Both the position numbers and the translations under genes were made by a program. Below are positions 55,135 to 64,000 of a stretch of 64,000 nt of DNA, piece after piece. The notes below the pieces were generated by a model. That model did not search any database. It worked only from the letters and a program-made list of their open reading frames with translations, and was not told where the DNA came from. This DNA comes from Amanita rubescens. Lineage: Eukaryota; Basidiomycota; Agaricomycetes; Agaricales; Amanitaceae. Positions within the stretch are counted from its first letter, which is position 1. The number at the start of each line of letters is the position of its first letter. The stretch spans positions 1 through 64,000 of the forward strand of contig WION01000135.1 of the NCBI GenBank assembly GCA_015039365.1. The letters are read 5' to 3'.

Positions 55135-55152
55135 ATTAATTAATTAATTAAT
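55135..55152. repeat. TTAA microsatellite
   Basis: AATTAATTAATTAATTAA, about four and a half units. No gene nearby depends on it. Confidence 0.8.
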
Positions 55153-55364
55153 GAAGGCGGTCAGCCCCTTGTACAACTTCTGTTAGCAGAATATGACTAT
55201 TGTTGCTACTTTCTGAGTTGCCTATCACTGACGTGCCCGAAACCGGCTGAAAGAATCGCAAAAGGCCGGATTCGATAGCTTTATTCCGTAATTCTACTTT
55301 TCTAGTCCACCAACGGTACGTACTACCGACCCCACCCAGATAACCGTAAGATGTTACACTATCC

Positions 55365-55530
55365 AAGGTGTTAAGGAGCTAAAACAGTTATTCTTCAAGG
55401 GGAAGGCCCCTAGCGAGAGCCCGCTGCGTCAAAGCAAGGGCATCCGATGAGCATACTGTTTTCTTTCAGTGCGATTGGGATGAATTACGAAACCTACTAG
55501 TATATTGCAGCGTCAATCGGCTGAAATTTT
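55365..55530 (+). pseudogene. fossil of an MVK-family third exon
   Basis: Pairs with 47,460-47,650 over most of its length (AGCTAAAACAGTTATTCTTC, AAGGGGAAGGCC, AGTGCGATTGGGATGAATTA, GCGTCAATCGGCTGAAATTT) and with the exon 3 start of the gene at 56,679 (AAAACTGATATTCTTCAAG). No open frame. Confidence 0.5.
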
Positions 55531-56678
55531 GTTGCGGTTGCTGTTGACGCTTTCCAGATGAATCCTTGCACTCGCAAAGTGTGCTGCTCTGATGGGCATG
55601 ACCGAGCGGCCCCAGGCGGCCACCCAGTTTTGGTGGTGCTGACTGACGGCCAGTTCGGAACATTAATACTCACCAGCGATTAAGAGCATGTAAATGTGTA
55701 CAATTTGGACATGAGGGTGTGCACAAGACCAGTAAAACAATTATCTGACGCGGGTTCTGAGGACTGATATATGAATCCGGCTGCGGCTGTACATGTGGTA
55801 ATGGAACATGAACGGCTATATCTTGTACCATTGCAACGAAGTCATCAGCTGACCATACAATTAAATAACGTCATGCGATTCACTGATTCAAGATTGATGG
55901 CGAAAATGCAAGCTTGTAAGAACGTTTCCTGGGCCTGATGCCGAAACTCCAAACTTTTGATCTGGCTCTCGACTCGGAATTCTACTCGGTGATATCATAC
56001 CGATCCTCATATCAGGTTCTGCATGTTATGGATTTCATGTTATCGATATGAACAAAGTTACAAAAGTGTGCACGTACATATATGTATTATGTGAACTAGG
56101 CTGATCAGTCGCCAGTCTAGTTTCTACATTTCGAGGTTTATCCTGCTGGCTTGCCAACTGCGCAGTTACCGTGCGGGGAAGAAATCAGATTGATGGGGAC
56201 ACCCCAGTAACCGGCGTGAACAGGCCGTCCCATGGCTTCCAACGGCCGGTAAACTTGAAGCCTATGGTATGGCCTATGATGATAAACATAAAACTTGTCG
56301 CAGGCAGATGCGTGGTGGATCAATAGAGGCTGAATATTACGTCGTTCTTCCCTTGAGGTTTCTTCTGTCGCGACGATGTAATGATGGTAGCACGGCCCAA
56401 GTTCCTATATTCGGGGCTGACGAGACGATTGCAACAACCTATGATACGTGTCTGAGAAACATGTTTCGGGCATAGAGACAACGCACCATCAGGCTACAAT
56501 CTTTTTTGCGAAATGAAACATCTAGTGGAGGCCGTATCCAATCAAGCCGCTTATCGTGGATTTCAAATAAAACCCGACAACAAGTTCTTCGGCCACAACG
56601 CGCTTTGCTCCTCAACGTGCTGGTCACTTGAGAATACATCTCGCCGCCAACCATAACTTAACCCACCACTACGCTATC
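55531..56678. other. intergenic, upstream of MVK family member 2
   Basis: 1.15 kb. No gene is seen. The last 70 bases match the region upstream of member 1 (CTCAACGTGCTGGTCACTTG, AGAATACA), so they probably hold a shared promoter element. Confidence 0.5.
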
Positions 56679-57182
56679 ATGGTTAAATCCTTTGTAACCT
56701 CTTCTTTTGTGCTGGTCCATCTTGCCTTGTTGTCTCAAATTTCGCATTGTCTTCCCATCGAGTGAGTGTCATTGAGATCCTTGATCAAAAAATAAGTCGC
56801 TGATCCAGTGATCCAGGACTACTCGGTAAGACTTTCGACTGCATTATCCAAATTGTCGAGCATTTAAAACTGATATTCTTCAAGCAAAGAACCTCTCCAA
56901 CAGCGCGAGCTCGTGGAAGCGGACAGGCGAGGTCTCGTAACAGATGCCATGCATGTTTTACCGTGGGTCGGGCTCCTCGGCGCAGGATCAGTCCTTGCGT
57001 ACAAATACCTCCAGGGCAAAAACAATGGCAGCAATGCAACCACAACCCCAGTTTCGAAAGAGAACACGCCTGTTGATGGAGGTTCGGTACGCAAACGGTC
57101 TTTCCATCACTTCGAGGAGCGCGACTGGAATGAATTGGAGTCACGGAGATTGGGTGTTGGGGAGCTTGACGAATTGGATTGA
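56679..57182 (+). CDS. small secreted or membrane-anchored protein, MVK family member 2
   Basis: Three exons in phase: 56679-56761, 56809-56825 (17 nt) and 56890-57182; 130 residues. Signal peptide MVKSFVTSSFVLVHLALLSQ then ISHCLPI. The mature part has LLEPLQQRELVEADRRG, a possible membrane segment MHVLPWVGLLGAGSVLAYKY (about residues 56-75), and a polar acidic tail (HFEERDWNELESRRLGVGEL). Same exon plan and similar promoter as the gene at 46,973, but the mature proteins are hardly alike. Function unknown. The hydrophobic stretch could make it a membrane protein. Confidence 0.65.
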
Positions 57183-59308
57183 TTATTACGAAATCTAGCA
57201 TAGTGTGCTTGGTCCAATCCGATGGGCGCTAGCGAATTCCTCTCCGCACGGCAATACTGGGATGTTGATATGTTTAATTCTGTGTAAAGTACTGTCATAG
57301 GTTAGTAGGCCAAATCGGAATTAGTCGTCAAAATGGTTGTGATCTTGGGTTACAGAAGGCGGCGGAAGTGGCCCGCTGTTCCTGACAGAATGAGGCTTGA
57401 TCAGACAATTTATAACGTGGACAGCTGCTTAATGTTTCCTTGGCTGCGGAGGCGATGGAAGGCCTCGGTGTTATAGCACTCCTGGGCATCATCTTGATTT
57501 CCACTAACGAATCTGTACTTAATTAAGTTTCCACCCCAAGACAAAGGATCGAAAGGCACTTGCCATAAGTATAGTACGAGGGCTATATCATTGAATGATT
57601 CTGATTGGAATTTGCCGCGGGAAGTTCCTCCGAGTCAAACAGCGGCACTCAGTGACGTCCATTCCGTGACGGTGCCCCGGTACCAAGATTGCTCCAGTGG
57701 CCTTTTGAAACTGCCTTGTTCGGGTAAGCGAGACCGTAACGCGACTGGTCTTCAACAACTTTGGTGGATCAAAACTCTAACAAGAGGGCGAAGAGGACGC
57801 GCTCGGATTCAACGTAGAGGATCTTCCACAGCGATTCACGTCATGGCGATAGATGAGTCGAGGTACAGAAAAGGGACGCCAAAAAGTTTTGAACCTACGC
57901 ACGCTGTGCCCTCATAGAGGAATAGATATAACTTTCGAGCGACCGCTTCAGGCGATTCGCGTTTAACTGCTCAACCATAGGCCTTCACATCGTAAGGTTG
58001 TGTCCACTCCTATGAGGTAGCAATTCAGACTGCAGAATGTGTCACAGCCTTTGGATTTGCAGTAGCAGGATCATCAAAGGATCATCCTGATTCATCCCAT
58101 ATAGCATAAAGCGAGGGATGGATGTTGTGATATTGCCTTCTAGACGAAAAGGGGAATGAAAAAAAAATGCAAGGAGGTTTCGAACCTGCGTGTTCTAAGA
58201 TGATGATCGTTTCTAGCGACCGTTTCAAGCAATCGTTTCAAACGACAGCATCTGTGGCCTCGACCACTTACCTATACCGGCTTGTACGATATAGAGTCAC
58301 CGAGTACTTCAAATAACCGTTCCACTCCCTCGTCTGATAGGCAATTCTAAAGCTCTCCAAGCTTGTATTGGCACCAGGTAATATTTGGGAAACCACGCGA
58401 GTTGCGCGTATATACCGACGTGGATACGTCAGAGTTTTAGCTCATAACGGTGCACCGTCTTTGCGCGCTTTCCAAACGGCGCTGACCCTGGTGTGATCAT
58501 CAACATGAGTCACAACGCCACGTGCCCCGAGGACCTAGGTCATGTGACCGCCTGATAGAGTCGATAATGAGCGAGACACAGAAAACTACAGTTTTCCCCC
58601 ACAAATACGCCTTATAACTGTATTCAAACGCCCTTCTCCTCTCCGCTCGCGCTCTCGCCTGTCGGGTGTGCAGATGAAAAGCTACACGCTGGCGAACTGG
58701 GATGGAAGTCTGGTAAATGGAACTTCAAGCAGTAGCGGGGTACGGCAGGATGGCTACGGAGTTCAGGCGCAAGCAACGCCGGATAGGCCGAACGGAGCCT
58801 TTAATGTGGACAGTTGGAAAATACCTCTGCAAGATACCCACCATCGCTATGCTAGTGGAACAGGAGCAACAGATGAATGGACGGAAGGGCGTAGTGGACC
58901 CAACTCTCGGATGAACGGGATTCGGGTGAGTGATTGGTGAAGAATAGTGGAACTTAAAGATCTTACGAACTGGTCTTTTCAGTTGAAGCCAGGCGACGCG
59001 TCGCTCAAAGCTTCTGCCAAGGGCCGTCGCGGAGTAAACGGATACACGCTCTATAAGAGGAATGACGGACCTTCGTCTGCCGTGATTTGCTTTCATATGC
59101 ATTCTCGCGTCCGTGGTTCCTGACCGTGTCTTTCATCTAGCAGACCAACACGAAACAATCACCATCAAGCAAAGTCAGGCTACGACCTGTACCAAATGGT
59201 TCATCGAGTACAACTTCATCGCGAACATTTCTACGCCAAACGCCACCCCGGACTCGTGCTACACGGCGTGGGCAACCTTTGAGCGAAACAACTGTTCAAA
59301 ATGGTCGT
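57183..59308. other. long interval with tRNA-like fragments, no clear gene
   Basis: 2.1 kb. Two related minus-strand segments carry a tRNA B-box-like sequence (57,865-57,975 and 58,160-58,260). Open frames at 58,668-58,940 (+) and 58,725-59,102 (minus) overlap each other; neither has a recognisable domain. A + strand gene with an intron at 58,926-58,980 (GTGAGT...TTTTCAG) is possible but I cannot support it. Confidence 0.5.
58160..58260 (-). ncRNA. tRNA-like or SINE-like fragment
   Basis: On the minus strand the sequence ends GCAGGTTCGAAACCTCCTTG followed by CA and a run of eight T: a Pol III B-box (GGTTCGAAACC) and terminator. A 5' acceptor strand complementary to CCTTGCA is not found, so it is not a full tRNA. 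57,865-57,975 is related (GGTCGCTCGAAA, CGTGCGTAGGTTCAAAACTT) but lacks the T run. Confidence 0.35.
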
Positions 59309-62300
59309 ATGATTGGTGATGAGAGTCTCATGGACGTGGACGATGTTAGTAGCCTGTCTGACTTGTCCAGTGCTGATGCGGAGGGTGATGAAGATGAAGA
59401 TGAAGTTAGTTTTGTTAACGACATGTTGGTATGTTCTCTGCTCCCGAGATCTCTGCGAGCGTCTCATTGTCATTGGGTGATATAGATCAACGAGGAGGCA
59501 AGATCAAAATCGCCAACAACAGTACCATCCGATAATCGAGAGGTAAGTCTTGGCCTTCATCCCTAACCTTGGTTGCAATTCGTTTCGACTAATATTTCCC
59601 GCATTTTACAGCCACCATCGCCATTATCTCCCTTATTCACGCCGCCTTCGGCAGAAATGCATTTAAACACCACGTCTGAAAAAAATTCCCCCGTAGACCT
59701 GTTGACACCACCACCCGACGCCACCCCCGCGTCTACATCTCAAATTGTCGATACGCCCTCACTTACCATTTCTGCGGAAGGTTCCCAGAAGCAAAGCGTA
59801 GAAACAACAACCAAATCAGGAGGCAAAAGACCCAAAAGGATGATGATCTCTCACATCGCTGTTCCTCCGCTTCCAGCTTCAGTTTCGAAGGGATCATATC
59901 GTTCAATCTCCTCATTACCATTGAAGACGCAGTCGAAGTTGATGTCTAGACCTGCGAAGGTTCTGGCTCAGATCAGAGTTCAAAAAACTTTGGAAGATGG
60001 AGTTAGAGTTGCAAGACAGGCACAATTTGAATCTTGGTTCCGTCGATGATTGGAGAGATCCCACATATAAACCAGCTCCATCTGCTGTGAGCAAGAACGG
60101 GAACACCAGATCTTCCAGGGCATCCCTTCGAGAAACGGCAGCGACGAGCAGAAGAACTTCGACACCCGTTACGACAATCAACGAATCTTCTGTAGTCAAA
60201 CCAGAGGCTGATGTTGAGACGAACATCTCAATCGTCCGTACGCCAACTCCTCCCATAAACCCCAGTCATGTCGTAAGAACCTCGACACCACAGCTTTTAG
60301 TCCTAGCGGCCGCTCCCTCTTCAATACAAATACGTTCTTCCTTGCCTCCCTTACCTGCTCCCGGGACTGGCGAAAAACGAAAATACCAAAAACGCCCAAA
60401 AGGGGAAGATGTCGACTCTGGTAAATCCAAACCAAAGAAGACGAAAGTAGTTAGGGTTGACAAGGGAAAGGAGACGATGGTTGAGGTCGATGCGATTCAG
60501 CCAAAAGAACGGCCAAAGAAACATCGGCGAGTCAGGGCGAGCGCTTATTCTCGGTACAACCCTGAGCTGGGCGTACTTCAAATATTCTTCCACGGCATCC
60601 CTACTACGCGCCATTCAGTATTGGAAATGAACATACGGCATATTAGGAGGGAAAAGGGCGTCAACGAAGATGAAGATGGCAGCCAATCTGTCGATACGCG
60701 TCTTGGGATGACACATGGACATGAAATCTCGTCATCTTGGTTTGTCTGGCCCCCGCCTGATTTGGACCGGGATGAAGAAGAGTACTATGCGGGTGGTTTG
60801 TTAGAGGAGTTAGTTGATGAAGAGGAAGACAAGCTAGAGTTACGAAGGACCAAAGTGAAGCACGAATGTTGCTCGACGTCATACACCATCGTCAGCGACG
60901 AGCCTTCTTCGATCCTTGTTGAACACGAAGCGAGTCCGTCACCACCACAACGTTCTCCAACTATCGTTCTTGACGATGACTGGGGTATTGAAGAAGGGTA
61001 TACAGATCAACCATCGTCGCGACCCTCCGCTAAGGCTCTCGGAAAACGGAAAGCAACGAGCTCTTTGCATGTCGGGGACAGGACTTCTCCAGTTACTCCT
61101 CAGCGCTCAACATATGAACTACAAGATTCCGGGAGAATTGAGTCGGACCCTGAAAGCATTTTGCAGATGGAGCAATTCCTTCAAGATCCAGTACCTTCGC
61201 CTCACTATCTTCATTTTCTCCAATCTTCAGGTGGCGGCATTGATACCATGCCCAATCACCCTATTGCTACTGCTCGTCATATATCTGCGTCACGACATCA
61301 TAACAGCTATGACTCCGAAACATTATCCCGTGCTCTCATATCGGCTGACAATGACCCTTTCATATGCGGCGTCAGTGGGACGGCAATGAACGACGCCGAT
61401 TCGTTCCTTGCACTCAATTCTGGGAACGCAACGATCAGTCCCTGGCCTGAGACGTCAAGTTTAGCGAGTGACGTGTACAAAGGTTTCAACGAGACTGCTG
61501 CTGTCACCGACACTATTGATCCGCTACTGCTGCGTAGCCCACTGCTTGCTGGCGCTGCAGATCTAGTGAACGCGTCGGATATGTACCAACAACAGCGGGC
61601 ACATATGATCTATTCTCCGTCGCATGGCATATCAACTTCCAATGCCCATGACCTACAGAGGCAGGTACTATCACCGTCTTTCCTTCAATCATCGCCATCG
61701 TTCCCGTTATTCGCATCCACTCGACGCCGACCGTTAAAGACTCGCCGCCCATCAGATATGATAGATATCACAGATCTCGACTTGGGCGCATCGATCAATT
61801 CGTCAGATAGTGAAATGGATGCAGATTGCGAAGGCGATGGCGTCTATGTGCCATCTATATCGACGGTGAAGCAAGTAGGCCAAGATGGGCAACGCAGGGG
61901 TCCTCGTATAGTCAGTGCCAAGGAATTAGCAAAAATACAGAAGCTTAAAGCATTGGAGAAGGAGCGGGAAAGGGAGAGGTTAGAGAAGGAAAAGGCTTCA
62001 GCTGTGACAAGTGCTATCACGTCAGGAACCAAGAAAATTGGGCATCCTAGGTCAAAGTTTGCCTGTGGCACGGAGCAATCATTTTGCCATCAGTGCAGAC
62101 GGCGTACATACTACCTCAAGATGACGTGCGGATGTGGAAAACTCTATTGTAATCGGTGTATAAGCACGAGGTAAGGTTAACCATCTTCCTGCAGGATCTA
62201 GCTCAACTCCCCATTTATATAGATATGACAACTTGCCCTTCAACGAAAGCGAACCCGACTGGACCTGTCCCGCCTGCCATAACTCCTGCAGCTGTGATTA

Positions 62301-63468
62301 CTGTACCAAGAGACGAGGCGAAGTTTACATCTCACTACGCGTCCCGAAGATCAAGCGTGATACCAGCGAGCAAGTGGTTACCAGAGGGTTCAAAAGAAAG
62401 GTCAAGGCCAACAAAGTCCAAGTCAGACACCGACCGTCATCTGAGCCCGAGATCCAGGTTGAGGGTAATGGGCCAACGGGATGGACGAGTAGCAGTGAAG
62501 ATGAAGTTGAACTCCCTGCGTCGGAAAATCAAGCGCAAGTGATACGTGTGCCGAAGCCCTTACCGCCGACACACATTGTGGGCATTCCTGGCTCGTACTG
62601 GGGCAATGTGTACTCACTTACAGGTGAAAAGATCGGTACTGCTATGGTGGCTGAAGGCAACCAGGCCGTAACACTCGATTGCTCGATTTCTGCTTTGCTG
62701 CCTGCTCCTGCGGTGGCTCCTCTTCGAAAACGGGTGTTTGCTGGCCGTATGCAGCCGTGTTGGGGCAATGAGATCATGAAGACCAGCAAGATACGGGTTC
62801 TAGAGGAGGAAGACGCTGGGACGGTGAAGAGATTGAGCATACGGGAAAACACGGATAAACAACGGCGCGTCACGGTTACGAAGCGGGTTTATATCGGCGA
62901 TCCGGAGCTTTTCCTCAAACGGGTTGTGGTCCCCACTAAGCAAGAAAAGGAAGATGGGGTTAGTGCGGCGGGCGCTGTCTCCGATACTGGACAAGCTGAG
63001 CGAACCAGTTTTGCTTACTCGCTATCGCCTTTATCGTCTCTATCGTCACTCTCTGATTCTGAGCCTGAAAAGGATAAAACCAAGAAGAAAGTCGGGGCTA
63101 CGCTAGATGATGGTCTCCAACTCGATTTGGGACTAGAACCTAAAGTTAAAGAAACTAACGCCAAGACGAAGAAGCGAGAAGCCAGCCGACACGCCAGCCG
63201 ATACAAGAGGGCCGTTGTCAATGACGATGTCGATATCGGCAATAGTCTTGGTAAGCAGGATGGTGTTCAATTGGAGAACAATGCAGTAAAGGACGGTCAT
63301 AAGGTCGAGCTGGAGGAAAGGAAGAAGGCTGAGAAGGGCGGGGAAGAGCAGAAACACGGTGCAAGAGTGGGATCGGGCAGTTTCTCGCCAGATAGCCTGG
63401 GAGACAATGACGTGGCGCGTGCGATCCTGCTGAGCTTCTCAGCGTGTAGCATGCCTGTGAATGCATGA
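59309..63468 (+). CDS. zf-4CXXC_R1 (CDCA7-type) zinc-finger protein
   Basis: Exons 59309-59428, 59486-59542, 59612-62170 and 62223-63468; about 1,320 residues once a frame change is allowed. Most is low-complexity, with Ser/Pro-rich and basic tracts (KRKYQKRPKGEDV, KPKKTKVVRVDKGK). The signature is the cysteine domain over the last intron: CHQCRRRTYYLKMTCGCGKLYC, NRC, then WTCPACHNSCSCDYCTKRRG. Domains of this type (CDCA7, plant and fungal R1 proteins) are linked to heterochromatin and, with HELLS, to DNA methylation. Near 60,044 the frame ends in TGA (SWFRR-stop), while the next frame (DDWRDPTYKPAP) continues without a splice site: one extra base, so an assembly indel or a real frameshift. 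The start is placed at ATG 59,309; Met10 (MDVDD) is an alternative. Confidence 0.82.
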
Positions 63469-64000
63469 GGAGCTGCTGCGGTTGAGTCGGTAATTATGGT
63501 GAACCTGACGTCGCCTGTGTGGTGGCCGAAGTACGCATGGTAGGACATGGAGATAGCAGGATGGGAAGGTGTGTTGGTGGACGAAAAGCCAATAAGCCTG
63601 GTGGATAACGGCGCACATGGATAGAAGCACAAGGAAGTTAATCGAAGCAAAAAACATTGAAGAGCATGGGTACTATTCTATATCTGAATCAGCGGAAAAC
63701 GCTTATTTTCTAGTCTACGTTCTTGATCCCCCCAGTATATAATATTATTAACTAGTTCGTACTATGGTCGCATATCATCCAATCATTAGTATGTTATTGG
63801 TCGTCGTGCGATGTTGCGGGTTTCATACTGCCGTAATGTAATGGTCCTGAAAGTTGGGCACGCTACGCTCAAGGTTAGGTGTGAACTCGCACGAATCAAC
63901 CTTCTGATATGCTCGAAGTTTATCGGTCCACGTTCCGATACGCAGGGTAGACTCAAGGTCGGACGGAGAGTAGAAGTGACCGTTTTAAATTACACCAGTA
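63469..64000. other. intergenic, window end
   Basis: 532 bases after the zinc-finger gene. AT-rich patch near 63,740-63,760; no gene found. Minus-strand frames at 63,218-63,657 are shadows of the coding exon and its 3' flank. Confidence 0.5.

Noticed and set aside
58160..58260. Complete tRNA gene
   Set aside because: No matching 5' acceptor strand or A box at the required place.

Overview
This window is nuclear DNA of a filamentous basidiomycete, most likely a mushroom-forming agaricomycete. The reasons are: dense introns of about 45-90 nt with GTRNGT donors; a class I hydrophobin; a chitin synthase with 18 exons; an expanded F-box family; tyrosine-kinase-like (TKL) kinases; a Crinkler-type gene; and RecQ-like helicases paired with DUF6589-like proteins. 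Gene models below were spliced by eye and checked for phase.

Layout. 0-6 kb is a conserved housekeeping block on the minus strand: GNA1 (cut by the window edge), COQ1, a hydrophobin and Mo25. 7.2-13.5 kb is a tandem F-box array: one decayed copy and two intact copies, each duplicated with its TATA promoter, with a small unknown gene between. 13.6-17.2 kb is a chitin synthase. 17.2-29.4 kb is accessory DNA: a fragment of the PUF6 gene, another F-box gene, a truncated RecQ/DUF6589 element, a frameshifted Crinkler-type gene, a heavily decayed copy of mitochondrial DNA polymerase gamma, and about 1.7 kb with little coding signal. 29.3-34.6 kb is a strikingly CpG-depleted block with a P-loop GTPase gene followed by about 35 consecutive exons of exactly three nucleotides, then the first half of a TKL kinase gene. 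36.1-43.8 kb is again housekeeping: PUF6, IES6 (INO80 complex) and an ankyrin-PH-ORD oxysterol-binding protein. 44-57 kb is accessory: small secreted proteins and their fossils, kinase relics, an HExxH protein, and a 2.7 kb transposon with terminal inverted repeats and a 9-bp target duplication that carries DUF6589-like and RecQ-like genes. 59.3-63.5 kb is a zf-4CXXC_R1 (CDCA7-type) zinc-finger gene.

The two observations I rate highest are (1) the array of single-codon microexons at 30,875-33,087, where each codon sits between near-identical introns, all in phase 0 and with no stop codon, and (2) the RecQ + DUF6589 transposon at 51,169-53,889, with a second related pair at 19.5-21.7 kb in the same convergent arrangement. 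CpG depletion, CGA-to-TGA stops in the transposon helicase and a CDCA7-type zinc finger are mutually consistent with cytosine methylation acting in this genome, but that link is inference.

Three otherwise conserved genes (PUF6, the oxysterol-binding protein, the zf-4CXXC_R1 gene) each show one apparent single-base frameshift. Assembly indels are as likely as real mutations there.
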